The notes: generated by a model not told the origin, from the letters alone. A stretch of DNA of 64,000 nt from Candidatus Tectimicrobiota bacterium (GCA_026005175.1 BPKO01000008.1:108553-172552); one strand, 5' to 3'. Shown: positions 16,810 to 25,320, numbered from the stretch's first letter. Made by a program: numbers and translations.

Positions 16810-17702
16810 CCCAGGACGCCGAGGACACCGTCGCCGTCAGCATCGTCATTCCGGCTTACGAAGAAGAGCAGGCCATTGGCGGCGTCATCGAGGCGGTGCA
16901 GGCGGCCATGGCGCCCACCGGCTACCGCTACGAGATTCTGGTGGTCGACGACGGCTCGCGGGACCAGACGGCGGCCCGCGCGCAGGCCAAAGGGGTGCGC
17001 GTCTACCGCCACCGTTACAACCTGGGCTCGGGTGCGGCCCGCAAGACTGGCATCTTGCAGGCCCGCGGCGAAATCGTGGTGATGATCGACGCCGACGGCA
17101 CTTACCCGGCGGACGCCATTCCACGCCTGCTGGCCCACTTTCCCGAAGCCGACCAGGTGGTGGGGGCACGCACCAGCGAGCAAGGCACCCACCGGTGGCT
17201 GCGCGCCTTTGCCAAAACCGTCATCCGCCGCCTGGCGGCGTACCTGGTGGGGCAGCCGATTCCCGACCTCAACTCCGGACTGCGCGCGTTTAAGCGCGCG
17301 GTGATGCTGCGCTACCTTTACCTCTTGCCCGACGGCTTTTCTTGCGTCTCCACCATGTCGCTGGCTTTTCTGGCCAACCGGCACGTGGTGGTGTACGAGC
17401 CCATCGCTTACTTTGCGCGCATCGGCCGCTCGAAGTTCCACCCCATCAAAGACACCTACCAGTACCTGCTCACGGTGATCCGCGTCGCCACTTACTTTAA
17501 TCCCTTGCAGGTCTTCCTTCCCGTCAGCTTGGGCCTCATCGGCTTTGGCTTGCTCAAGTCGCTGCTTGACCTCGTGCTGACCGCCACCATCCAGGAATCG
17601 GACATCATTGCCATCTTGAGCGGGGTGGTCGTGGCCGCCATTGGCATTCTGGCCGACCTCATCATCACCCAGGGGAAACGCGACCATGAGTCGCTCCGTT
17701 AG
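16806..17702 (+). CDS. Family 2 glycosyltransferase with two C-terminal membrane helices
   Basis: 298 aa. It has the GT-A fold motifs 'VSIVIPAYEEEQAIGGVI', 'LVVDDGSRDQT', 'YNLGSGAARKTG' and the metal-binding DADGTYP. 'PDLNSGLRAFKR' is typical of polyprenyl-phosphate glycosyltransferases (dolichol-P-mannose synthase/ArnC type). Two hydrophobic helices at about 225-290 anchor it in the membrane. It probably makes a lipid-linked sugar for the GT-C-like protein encoded upstream. ATG at 16806 overlaps the upstream stop by 4 bases; its own 3' end overlaps the next gene by 17 bases. Confidence 0.92.
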   Translation: MTQDAEDTVAVSIVIPAYEEEQAIGGVIEAVQAAMAPTGYRYEILVVDDGSRDQTAARAQAKGVRVYRHRYNLGSGAARKTGILQARGEIVVMIDADGTYPADAIPRLLAHFPEADQVVGARTSEQGTHRWLRAFAKTVIRRLAAYLVGQPIPDLNSGLRAFKRAVMLRYLYLLPDGFSCVSTMSLAFLANRHVVVYEPIAYFARIGRSKFHPIKDTYQYLLTVIRVATYFNPLQVFLPVSLGLIGFGLLKSLLDLVLTATIQESDIIAILSGVVVAAIGILADLIITQGKRDHESLR

Positions 17703-19314
17703 CGCGCTGTATGCCGAGGTCGGCCTGCGTGGCCTTCCCAAAATCCTCGGGCTCCTCGACCGCAACCGGCTGAGCCCCACTTACGGCTGCTTTGACAAGG
17801 CCTACTGGCACTACCGCACCGCCGCCTTTCCCAGCGGCATGGCGCAGGAGTTCGTCTTGCCCCTGGCGCTGGTGTACCGCTACCGCTTCCCCGGCGGCGA
17901 GGGCTATGTGGGGCAGCCGCGGCTGCGCGAGTGGGTGCTGGCCGGGATTCACTACGCGGCACGCTCCGCGCACCGCGACGGCTCCTGCGACGACTACTTC
18001 CCTTACGAGCGCGCTCTGGGGGCCGCGGCGTTTTCGCTTTACGCCTGTAGCGAAAGCGCCCTGCTCCTAGAGCTGCGCGATGCCACCCTGGAAGCCTTTT
18101 TCCGCCGGCGCGGGCAGTGGCTGATACGCCACGGCGAAAGCGGATTGCTGGCCAACCACCACGCGCTGGTGGTGCTGGCCCTCTACAACGTCTACCTCTA
18201 CACGCGCGACGCGGCGTTTCGCCACGCGGCCCGCGCCCGCCTGCAGCAGCTGCTGGGCTGGCAGTCGGCCGAGGGCTGGTTTCCCGAGTACGAGGGCTGC
18301 GACCCGGGCTACACCACCGCCACCATCGACTTTCTTGCCAAGTACTACCGAAAAAGCGGGGACGCGCAGGTGCTGGCGCCGCTGCGGCGTGCCGTGCAGT
18401 TTGTAGCCGACTTCATGCACCCCGACGGCAGCTTCGCCGGCGAGTACGGCAGCCGCAACACGTATCTCTTTTTCCCTCACGGCTTCGAGCTGCTGGCCCC
18501 CCAGGTGCCCGAAGCCCTCTGGCTGGCCGAGCGCTACGTGCAAGGGCTGCGGCGAGGCCTGCGGGTGTTTCTCGAAGATGACCGCCTCATTGGCCACCTC
18601 ACCTACAACCACCTGCAGGCGGCGCTCGACTGCTGGCCGCAGCGCCAGGGGGGGCTGGCGCCGGCGCCAGGCTGCCGCCACTGGCCCGAAGCCGGCCTTT
18701 ACGTCTATCGCCGCGATTCCCTCTATGCCGTGGTTTCTCTGGCCAAAGGGGGGGTGTGCAAGATCTTCGTTAACGACCGCCTCCTTTACGGCGACAGCGG
18801 CCTCATCGCTCGCCAGCGCAACGGCCGCTGCCTGGTCTCTCACCTCATCGACCGCTACGAAAGCACCCTCGCGGAGGACAGCGTGACCGTAGGCGGCTAC
18901 TTTGGCTACGTGCGCTACCGCCTGCCCTCCTTGCCTGCGGTGCTGGCGTTCTACGCCTTTATGGCCACGGTGGGGCGCCTGGGGCGCAACGCGGTGCGGA
19001 GGGTGCTACAGCGGCTGCTGATTGTGGGCAAGCGGCGGGCACCCCTGCGCTTCCGGCGCACGCTGCGCTTTGCGCCCCACGTGACGCTGTGCGACGAGGT
19101 GTGGGATCTGCGGCCGCGGCGCCAGGGCAGGCGACAACTCGTAGATCTCTACGCCGGCACCGACCACACCTCGATTTACGTGGCCATGAGCAACGCCTAC
19201 CACCCCGCTTGCCTTCTGCCCTGGCACGACTACGGGGCGCAGCTGCCACAGCTGTGGCAGACGGGCTACCTGCGCGTCTGCCGCACCCTCTACCCAGAAA
19301 GGGTGCAGCCATGA
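17686..19314 (+). CDS. Predicted alpha/alpha-toroid protein of an envelope glycan operon
   Basis: 542 aa, soluble, rich in Tyr, Trp and Arg. Residues about 40-330 show repeated helical pairs with 'LANHHALVVLALYNVYLYT', 'EGWFPEYEGCDPGYTTATIDFLAKYYR' and 'PDGSFAGEYGSRNTYLFFPHGFELLAP', a pattern of (alpha/alpha)6-barrel glycoside-acting enzymes. Residues about 360-540 look beta-rich, like the sandwich that follows the toroid in heparinase II/III-type lyases. I do not recognise a named family. The conserved Tyr/His/Glu clusters suggest a glycan lyase, hydrolase or epimerase. The ATG at 17686 overlaps the GT2 gene and the stop overlaps the next ATG. Confidence 0.8.
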   Translation: MSRSVSALYAEVGLRGLPKILGLLDRNRLSPTYGCFDKAYWHYRTAAFPSGMAQEFVLPLALVYRYRFPGGEGYVGQPRLREWVLAGIHYAARSAHRDGSCDDYFPYERALGAAAFSLYACSESALLLELRDATLEAFFRRRGQWLIRHGESGLLANHHALVVLALYNVYLYTRDAAFRHAARARLQQLLGWQSAEGWFPEYEGCDPGYTTATIDFLAKYYRKSGDAQVLAPLRRAVQFVADFMHPDGSFAGEYGSRNTYLFFPHGFELLAPQVPEALWLAERYVQGLRRGLRVFLEDDRLIGHLTYNHLQAALDCWPQRQGGLAPAPGCRHWPEAGLYVYRRDSLYAVVSLAKGGVCKIFVNDRLLYGDSGLIARQRNGRCLVSHLIDRYESTLAEDSVTVGGYFGYVRYRLPSLPAVLAFYAFMATVGRLGRNAVRRVLQRLLIVGKRRAPLRFRRTLRFAPHVTLCDEVWDLRPRRQGRRQLVDLYAGTDHTSIYVAMSNAYHPACLLPWHDYGAQLPQLWQTGYLRVCRTLYPERVQP

Positions 19315-20231
19315 AATGGCTGGCGGCGCTGCTGACCCTGCTCGTGCTGGGCGCCCTCTATCTGCACCTCGACGTGGCCGCCTTACTGCGGCACGTGGCC
19401 GGCCTGCGCCTTCCCGTGTTTTTCCTGGCCCTGGGCTTTTTCGTGCCGCAGCTTGCCACCACCGCCTGGCGCTGGCAGCTGATGGTGCGGCACGTTTGTC
19501 CCATGGCCCTGACCGAGGCGACGCGGCTGATTCTGGCCGGCAAGGCCTTCAACGCCTTTGTGCCTTCCAAGCTCGGCGAGATGAGCAAAGCCTACTGGCT
19601 CACCCGCCACGGCCGTCTGCCGCTGGCGCAAGGGGGAGCGCTGGTTCTCCTGGAAAAGCTTCTCGACGTGGCCGGACTGTGCCTGCTGCTCCTCATCGGC
19701 GTGGCCATAGCCCCGCAGCGGGGCACTACGGAAGCCACGGCCGCCTTACTGGCGGCCGGCGCCCTAGGGGTGACGGCTACCCTGCTGGCGTGCCGTACCG
19801 CGGGGTTGCAGGGCTGGCTGCGCGCCCGCGGTGCCCTGGGACAGCGGGTGGCCGCGCTGCTGGCGGCCTGGGAGGCCACGGTGCAGGGCTGGAAGCAGGC
19901 GCCGGGGCGCCTGGCGGGCATCGTGGCGCTCTCGGGAGGGCTGTGGGTGCTGCACCTGGCGCAGATCACCCTTTTCTTTTTTGCCCTTGGCAGCCACGTG
20001 CCGCTGCCGGCGGTGCTCGCTTACGTGCCGATGAGCCTCTTCATCGGCCTGCTGCCGTTAACGATTGGCGGCATGGGGACGCGGGACGCGGCGTTGATTT
20101 TGCTCTTTTCCCGGTACGAAAGCGCCGCTGTCATGGCCGCCGTGGGGCTGCTGTGCTCGCTGCGCTACTGGGTCGACACCCTGCTCGGGGTGCCCTTTCT
20201 GTCTCACTACGCCTGGCAGAGACGCCCATGA
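19311..20231 (+). CDS. UPF0104/LPG-synthase-TM family membrane protein
   Basis: 306 aa with about 7-8 membrane helices. It carries the family hallmarks 'TTAWRWQLMV', 'AFVPSKLGEMSKAYWL' (usually N-x-x-x-P-x-x-x-G-E) and 'LLPLTIGGMGTRDAALILLF'. The family includes the membrane half of lysylphosphatidylglycerol synthase/flippase and archaeal AglD, and is common in glycan export clusters. In this operon it is a candidate for lipid-linked sugar transfer or flipping. Start and stop each overlap the neighbouring gene by 4 bases. Confidence 0.9.
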   Translation: MKWLAALLTLLVLGALYLHLDVAALLRHVAGLRLPVFFLALGFFVPQLATTAWRWQLMVRHVCPMALTEATRLILAGKAFNAFVPSKLGEMSKAYWLTRHGRLPLAQGGALVLLEKLLDVAGLCLLLLIGVAIAPQRGTTEATAALLAAGALGVTATLLACRTAGLQGWLRARGALGQRVAALLAAWEATVQGWKQAPGRLAGIVALSGGLWVLHLAQITLFFFALGSHVPLPAVLAYVPMSLFIGLLPLTIGGMGTRDAALILLFSRYESAAVMAAVGLLCSLRYWVDTLLGVPFLSHYAWQRRP

Positions 20232-21544
20232 GCCACGCGCGGCACACTTCCGGAGGGACTGCGCTCCCCTTGCGGGTGGCGGTGCTCATCGCACACCGCC
20301 CCAACCACCGGGGCGAAGTGGGGGGACTGGCCGGCACCTGGGAACAGCTGGCGCAGGTGGCCGGCGGCCGCCCGGACCTGGATCTGACGCTTTTTTTCCT
20401 TGGCGACCGCCCGGCCCGCGTGCCGTACGCCAGCAACGTGCGCGCCGTGCTGCTGCCGCCCCTGCTGGGCACAGAGCGCTTGGCGTTTTTGCGCACCATT
20501 CCCACCCACACCGACCTGGCGCCGTTCCATCCGGCGCTCTTTCGCCGCCTGCGCGGCTTTCACCTCCTGCACGCCACGGACGCCTTTTACGCCTTTGCGC
20601 AAACGGCCTTGCGGCGTGCGCGCCGCGACCGCCTTCCGCTGGTGGTGTCCCTCCAGACCGACACCATCGGCTGGGCCCGCATCCACACCCCGGTGATCTT
20701 GCAGCGGCTGCTGCCTTGGCCAGGGTTCTGGTCTTGGGTGCTCGAGCGCTCCCGGCTGCTTGACTGGCAAGAACGGGCCATGGAGCGGCGCCTGGCGCGC
20801 TACGTGCGGCAGTGCCGGGCAGTGTTCGTTTCGCACGCCCGCGACCAGGAGCGAGTGCGGCGCCTGGCCCCCCAGACGCCTTTTTTCTTCTTGCGGCGTG
20901 GCATCGACTTGGAATGCTTCCACCCGCGCCACCGCGACCGCAAAGCCGTCGAGGCGCGCTTTGGCCTGCCGCCCGACCACCTCCTGCTGCTTTTCGTGGG
21001 CCGCCTCGACCCGGTCAAGGGCATTCTGATTGCCGCCGAGGTGGTCCAGGGGCTGGTTCGCTGCGGCCATCGCGTGCATTTGCTGGTCGTGGGCGATGGC
21101 GCCCAGCGCCAAGAAGCGGCGCGGCGGCTCGGGAAGCACGCCACCTTTACCGGCAACCTCCCGCACCGTGAGCTGGGCTCCCTTTACGCCAGCGCCGATC
21201 TGCTGCTCTTTCCTTCGGAAGCCGAGGTCTGGCCTAACGTGGTCATCGAGGCGCGTGCTTGCGGCTTGGCGGTGGTGGCCTGTGCCCGCGGGGCGGCGCA
21301 CGTTATGCGTGGCCACGCCTGGGACGGGGTGCTGCTGCCCAACCGCGATCCGGCACTGTGGACCGCGGCGGTCGAGACGCTCCTGGCCCAGCCGCACCGG
21401 CTGCGCGACATGGGGCGCCGGGCGCGCCAGGCCGTCGAGCGCGAGATGCCCAGCTGGCAGCAAGTGCTCGAGGAGGACCTGTTGCCCGTTTGGCAGCAGG
21501 TGGTGCAGCAGCCAAGCATGCTGCCGCCAGCGGCTGGCGTATAA
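20228..21544 (+). CDS. Family 4/1 glycosyltransferase (GT-B)
   Basis: 438 aa. The N-terminal domain has 'GEVGGLAGTWEQLA' for the acceptor site. The C-terminal nucleotide-sugar domain has 'LLLFVGRLDPVKGI', 'LLVVGDGAQRQEA', 'FPSEAEVWPNVVIEARACGLAVVA' (the E-x7-E motif) and 'RRARQAVEREMPSWQQ'. It is the final gene of the overlapping five-gene glycan operon that starts at 15138. The donor sugar cannot be told from sequence. Confidence 0.93.
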   Translation: MSHARHTSGGTALPLRVAVLIAHRPNHRGEVGGLAGTWEQLAQVAGGRPDLDLTLFFLGDRPARVPYASNVRAVLLPPLLGTERLAFLRTIPTHTDLAPFHPALFRRLRGFHLLHATDAFYAFAQTALRRARRDRLPLVVSLQTDTIGWARIHTPVILQRLLPWPGFWSWVLERSRLLDWQERAMERRLARYVRQCRAVFVSHARDQERVRRLAPQTPFFFLRRGIDLECFHPRHRDRKAVEARFGLPPDHLLLLFVGRLDPVKGILIAAEVVQGLVRCGHRVHLLVVGDGAQRQEAARRLGKHATFTGNLPHRELGSLYASADLLLFPSEAEVWPNVVIEARACGLAVVACARGAAHVMRGHAWDGVLLPNRDPALWTAAVETLLAQPHRLRDMGRRARQAVEREMPSWQQVLEEDLLPVWQQVVQQPSMLPPAAGV

Positions 21545-21587
21545 TGAAGCAACATGCCACCGGCGAGGAAACCCTAAGGAGACGCCT

Positions 21588-22760
21588 ATGGACTTTCCGG
21601 GTTACCAGTTACCCGAAGCGCTACGCCTGCTGCAGCAGACCGTACGCCGCATCGTGCAGGAGGAAATCGTGCCGCTGGAGCGGGAGATGGACCCCGAGGC
21701 CATCGACCTCGACCCTGACCACTGGCATCGCCTGGCGGCCATGACGCGGGCGGCCGGGCTGTGGGCGCCCGCTGCCCCCAAGGAATACGGCGGTGGTGGC
21801 CTGGGCATGTTTGCCTATACGGTGCTCATGGAAGAAATGGCCCAGCACCGCAACGGCCTCTACAACCCCGCCTACGGCATCTTTGGTCGCTACCCTCCCA
21901 ACGTGTGTTATGAAGGCACCCCAGAGCAAATCGAGAAGTACGTCATTCCCACTATCCGCGAGGGCAAACGCGTCTTTTTCGCCGTCTCCGAACCCAGCGG
22001 AGGGTCCGATCCGGCAGGAGCGATTCAGGCCCGCGCCGTGCGCGACGGTGACCACTGGATCCTCAACGGCACCAAGACCTGGATCTCAGGGGCCTTGCAG
22101 GCCGAGTGGGGGATTGTCTTCGTGCGCACCGACCCCACCAAAGGCCGCCAGGGCGTGTCGTGCTTCTTCGTAGAACGCGACACCCCCGGGCTCTCCGTGC
22201 GGCCCATCCCGGTCATCCGTCCCTACTACCCGGCGGAGCTGGTGTTTCAGGACTGCGTGGTGCCGCACCGCAACCTCCTGGGGAAAGAAGGCGAGGGACT
22301 GGAGATGGCCCTGCGGCTGCTGACCAAAAACCGCTTTCCGTACGCGGCAGCCAACATCGGCGTCGCCGTGGCAGCCCTGCGCATGGCCATTGCCTATGCC
22401 AAGCAGCGGGTCACCTTTGGCCAGCCGCTGAGCAGCCGGCAGGCCATCCAGTGGATGCTTGCCGACTCGGAAGTCGAGATCCGCGCCGCGCGCTGGCTTA
22501 CCTGGGAAGGCGCCTGGAAAGTCGACCGCGGCGAAGAGCACCGCCACGAGGCCTCCATTGCCAAACTCTATTCGAGCGAGGTCCTGGGGCGAGTCGTCGA
22601 CCGGGCCGTCCAGATTCACGGCGGCTACGGCGTGGCCAAGGAGCTGCCGCTAGAGCGCTGGTACCGCGAAGCACGCGTCCGGCGTATTGGGGAAGGCCCC
22701 TCTGAGGTACAGCGCATGGTCATCGCCCGCAACCTGCTGCGCGACCGCGTGTCGCTGTAA
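21588..22760 (+). CDS. Acyl-CoA dehydrogenase
   Basis: 390 aa, full length for the FAD family. It carries 'FFAVSEPSGGSDPAGAIQARAVRDGDHWILNGTKTWIS' (ACAD signature 1 and FAD contact), 'RVTFGQPLSSRQAIQWMLAD' and 'QIHGGYGVAKELPLERWYREARV' (signature 2). 'RRIGEGPSEVQRMVIARNLLRD' ends the protein. AAGGAG (21576-21581) is 6 nt before the ATG, and a TATAAT at 21540-21545 suggests its own promoter after the glycan operon. The substrate is probably a branched or medium-chain acyl-CoA; unproven. Confidence 0.95.
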   Translation: MDFPGYQLPEALRLLQQTVRRIVQEEIVPLEREMDPEAIDLDPDHWHRLAAMTRAAGLWAPAAPKEYGGGGLGMFAYTVLMEEMAQHRNGLYNPAYGIFGRYPPNVCYEGTPEQIEKYVIPTIREGKRVFFAVSEPSGGSDPAGAIQARAVRDGDHWILNGTKTWISGALQAEWGIVFVRTDPTKGRQGVSCFFVERDTPGLSVRPIPVIRPYYPAELVFQDCVVPHRNLLGKEGEGLEMALRLLTKNRFPYAAANIGVAVAALRMAIAYAKQRVTFGQPLSSRQAIQWMLADSEVEIRAARWLTWEGAWKVDRGEEHRHEASIAKLYSSEVLGRVVDRAVQIHGGYGVAKELPLERWYREARVRRIGEGPSEVQRMVIARNLLRDRVSL

Positions 22761-22785
22761 GCCCCGGGGCAAGGCCACATTCGCC

Positions 22786-22815
22786 TTGCAGCGGCCACCC
22801 GCTTCTTGGTATAAA
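22786..22815 (+). promoter_or_regulatory. Possible promoter for the PyrE-like gene
   Basis: TTGCAG (22786-22791), 18 nt, TATAAA (22810-22815), with about 80 nt of leader before the ATG at 22898. Confidence 0.3.
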
Positions 22816-22897
22816 GGACCCCAGAGGTCAAGAGCGCCCATGAAGGGAGGGCACAGGGAAAGGCGTCACGCTTGCGGCGCAAGCCAGGTAGGGTGGT

Positions 22898-23548
22898 ATG
22901 GCAGCAGGAGACGATCGCGTCGCCAACTTGTGGTTAGCCGACGAGCTCTGGCGACTCGGTGCCATTCAGTTCGGGGATTTCACCATCGGCAACACGGCCG
23001 TGCACTCCCCGGTGTATGTCAACTTGCGCCTGCTCATCAGCAGCCCGGCGGCGCTGCGGCGCGCCGCCGAGGTCATGCTGCAGGAAGTGCGCACGTTGCA
23101 GAGCATGCGCCATCCCCACCTGGCCCCGTACGACTTGGTGGCCGGGGTGCCGTTTGGCGGCCTGCACCTGGCCACCGCCTTTTCGCTCATTTCCGACACC
23201 CCGATGATCTATCTCCACCCGGAAAAGAAAAGCCGGCGCGCCATCATCGAAGGGCGCTACGAAGACGGCCAGACGGTGCTCATCATCGACGACCTCATCA
23301 CCGGCGGACACAGCATCGTGCAAACCGCCTCGCGGCTCGAAGCCGACAACCTCATCGTCGAAGACGCCGTCGTGCTCCTTGACCGCCAGCAAGGCGGCCG
23401 CGAGCGGCTCAGCCGCCACGGCATCAACCTCGTCTCGATCCTCACCCTGGAGTCGGTCCTGCACTACCTGGGCTCGAGCCACAAAATCTCTGCCGAGTGG
23501 TACCACAAGAGCCTGGAATACTTGCAAAAAAACCGCAGCGGCTACTGA
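22898..23548 (+). CDS. Orotate phosphoribosyltransferase-like protein
   Basis: 216 aa type I phosphoribosyltransferase. The PRPP loop is 'TVLIIDDLITGGHSIVQTA', and the pre-loop 'PMIYLHPEKKSRRAIIEGRYEDG' follows the OPRT order P-x-x-Y-x-R-K-x-x-K. The expected 'RK' is 'HPEKK', so the flexible catalytic loop is diverged. 'DYDLVAGVPFGGLHLA' type text binds pyrophosphate. OPRT converts orotate and PRPP to OMP. Because of the diverged loop this may be a PyrE paralogue or a regulator-like PRTase. About 20 extra C-terminal residues are hydrophilic. Confidence 0.85.
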   Translation: MAAGDDRVANLWLADELWRLGAIQFGDFTIGNTAVHSPVYVNLRLLISSPAALRRAAEVMLQEVRTLQSMRHPHLAPYDLVAGVPFGGLHLATAFSLISDTPMIYLHPEKKSRRAIIEGRYEDGQTVLIIDDLITGGHSIVQTASRLEADNLIVEDAVVLLDRQQGGRERLSRHGINLVSILTLESVLHYLGSSHKISAEWYHKSLEYLQKNRSGY

Positions 23549-23555
23549 CGTCGCC

Positions 23556-24377
23556 TCAGCGCTGGCACCGGGGACAGTAATAGGTGCTGCGGCCAGCCTG
23601 CACGAGGCGCCGGATGGACTGCCCGTCGCGCGGGCAGGGCTCCCCTTCACGCCCGTAGACCCTGAGGCGGTTCTGAAAGCGGCCCGGCTGCCCGCGGCTG
23701 TCGACGTAGTCCGCGATGCTGGTGCCATGGTGGGCAATGGCCTCCACCAGCACCTGCTGCACCGCCGCGCGCAGGCGCTCCCATTCTGGCAGGCTGAGGG
23801 AGCCGGCCTCCCGCGTCGGGGACAGACGCGCGGCGAAGAGAATTTCGCTGGCATAGATGTTGCCAATACCGGCCACCACCGTGGCGTCGAGCAAAAAGGC
23901 CTTGAGCGGGCAGCGCCGCCCTCGTCCCCGCTCGGCAAGATAGGCGGCGGAGAAGGCCTCTGAGAGGGGCTCGGGGCCCAGGTGCCGCAGGCAGGGATGG
24001 TGCGGCAAGGACTCAGGCGTCGTCAGAAAGCACAAGCCAAAGCGCCGGGGATCGTAGAAGCGCAGCTCCAGGTCGGCCCCCAGCGCAAAAATGAGATGGT
24101 CATGGCGGGCGTCGTTGGCCTGTGGCGGGCCCACGCGCAGGCGGCCGCTCATTCCCAGGTGGAAGATGAGAACCCGCGGCGGCTGCAAAAACACCAGCAC
24201 GTACTTGCCCCGGCGCCCCACGCGCTCGATGCGGCATCCCACCGCCTGCTGCAAGGCTTCGACGTCCACCGGCAGCCGCAGCTGCCGCTGCCGCACCCGC
24301 ACCCCGGCGAGGGTGCGCCCCGGCAGCTGGGCCGCCAGACCACGGCAGATGGTTTCGATTTCTGGCAGCTCGGGCAT
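23556..24377 (-). CDS. mutM: Formamidopyrimidine-DNA glycosylase
   Basis: 273 aa, normal length. It begins MPELPEIE with Pro2 as the Schiff-base nucleophile and Glu3. 'GRRGKYVLVFL' carries the conserved Lys; the H2TH region has 'FLLDATVVAGIGNIYASEILF'. It removes 8-oxoguanine and FaPy lesions. Oddity: the C-terminal zinc finger reads C-P-R-D ... C-P-R-C instead of C-x2-C ... C-x2-C, so one zinc ligand is Asp. On the minus strand a perfect TATAAT (24416-24411) lies 34 nt before the start codon. Confidence 0.95.
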   Translation of the reverse strand: MPELPEIETICRGLAAQLPGRTLAGVRVRQRQLRLPVDVEALQQAVGCRIERVGRRGKYVLVFLQPPRVLIFHLGMSGRLRVGPPQANDARHDHLIFALGADLELRFYDPRRFGLCFLTTPESLPHHPCLRHLGPEPLSEAFSAAYLAERGRGRRCPLKAFLLDATVVAGIGNIYASEILFAARLSPTREAGSLSLPEWERLRAAVQQVLVEAIAHHGTSIADYVDSRGQPGRFQNRLRVYGREGEPCPRDGQSIRRLVQAGRSTYYCPRCQR

Positions 24378-24544
24378 CCGGCCTCACCCCTGCGACTTTT
24401 GCAGGAAACCATTATAACTTGTCCCGTCCCGGCGCGGGGCTCTCTGCAGCCAAAACACGTCTCGCTTTTTACGCCCGATGTTGCTACACTACCCCTGCCT
24501 TCCGCAGTTGCCCATACTCACGTTGCTTGCAGGGAGGGATCCGT

Positions 24545-24799
24545 ATGGGCAAGGGTGGACGCCCCAAGAAACGTCCGCACGGGAGGAAGTCCGAGGGAAG
24601 CAAGGCGTTGCCCGATCGCGTGGTGCTCGACCTCAACAACATCCTGACGGTCATGCTGGGGTACACCGAACTGGCGCTCGCCTTCGTGCCCCCCGACAGC
24701 GACGCTCAGCGCCACTTGCAAGAAGTGCTCATGGCAGGAAAACGCGCTAAGGAGCTAATCGAGCAAGCCTCTTCTTTCCCCCGTCAAATGGGAGAATAA
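24545..24799 (+). CDS. Free-standing degenerate HisKA-like (kinase dimerisation) domain protein
   Basis: 84 aa. The first 24 residues are basic (Lys/Arg/Gly-rich). Residues 27-80 align with the dimerisation/phosphoacceptor helix hairpin of hybrid sensor kinases, whose usual text is 'HDFNNILT.ILGYAELAL..L...' up to 'A..L..Q.L.FSR'. Here it reads 'VVLDLNNILTVMLGYTELAL' followed by 'LQEVLMAGKRAKELIEQ' and 'SFPRQ'. The phospho-accepting His is Leu (codon CTC; CAC would be His), and there is no ATPase domain before the stop. It may dimerise with kinases as an inhibitor or scaffold; this is inference. A GGGAGG ribosome site precedes the ATG at 24545. Confidence 0.68.
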   Translation: MGKGGRPKKRPHGRKSEGSKALPDRVVLDLNNILTVMLGYTELALAFVPPDSDAQRHLQEVLMAGKRAKELIEQASSFPRQMGE

Positions 24800-24843
24800 A
24801 GCTGGAGAAGTCGCATCCCGGCACGCAGCCCCTGAGTAGCGGG

Positions 24844-25041
24844 CTAGTAAAACAGCGCCTCAAGGAGCTCTAACGCTTTGAGGACGCCCAGCGCCCACAG
24901 AGCCGACAGCCCCAGGGCAACCACCAAAATTACCACCGCCCGTTTGACCAGCGCCAGCCATGCCGGCAAAGCGCGCGACGTTCTCTTGGCCTGCGGGAGG
25001 ACAAGCCCTCGACAGCCATTCAGCGAAGTCCCGTTGTTCAC
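24844..25041 (-). CDS. Small single-pass membrane protein, unknown
   Basis: 65 aa. The chosen GTG start at 25041 follows GGGAGGTGG, a near-perfect anti-SD match, at 6 nt spacing; a GTG 9 nt upstream would lie within the SD. Residues about 28-60 form a hydrophobic helix ('AVVILVVALGLSALWALGVL') after a basic stretch (KRTSRALPAWLALVKR), predicting a cytoplasmic N-terminus. I recognise no family. Confidence is limited by length. Confidence 0.42.
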   Translation of the reverse strand: MNNGTSLNGCRGLVLPQAKRTSRALPAWLALVKRAVVILVVALGLSALWALGVLKALELLEALFY

Positions 25042-25146
25042 CGTCTCCACCTCCCTAGGCAGTAACCCTCCAGAGGCAAAAAGCGTGCCAGCACGCGGCC
25101 AAGCAGCGACAACCAGAGGCCAAGGCGGGAACCAGTCCCAGACAGG

Positions 25147-25160
25147 CTTGAAAATTCAAG
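25147..25160. repeat. Perfect palindrome CTTGAA-AA-TTCAAG, operator candidate
   Basis: A 14-bp inverted repeat stands in a noticeably more AT-rich spot of the 326-bp gap between the small membrane gene (start 25041) and the MBL gene (start 25368). The rest of the gap shows only a -10-like element at 25315 and no further gene that I can support. Confidence 0.3.
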
Positions 25161-25314
25161 GCTTGCCCCTGGCAGCGGGTGTAGGCCGGCGCGTGGGGCG
25201 CCGCCCTACGCCCTTGGCCACCAGGTCATGGCTGACCCGCAACGGGCGAGCCTGCCCTATGGCGAGGAGGCGCCAAGAAGCGATCCCCTTGTGGCTCCGC
25301 ACCGGCAAATGGCT

Positions 25315-25320
25315 TATAAT
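25315..25320 (+). promoter_or_regulatory. Consensus -10 (TATAAT) before the MBL-selenoprotein cluster
   Basis: A perfect TATAAT stands 47 nt before the ATG at 25368. No good -35 is seen at 16-18 nt; TTGTGG at 25289-25294 is at 20 nt. It may drive the three genes 25368-27141. Confidence 0.35.
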
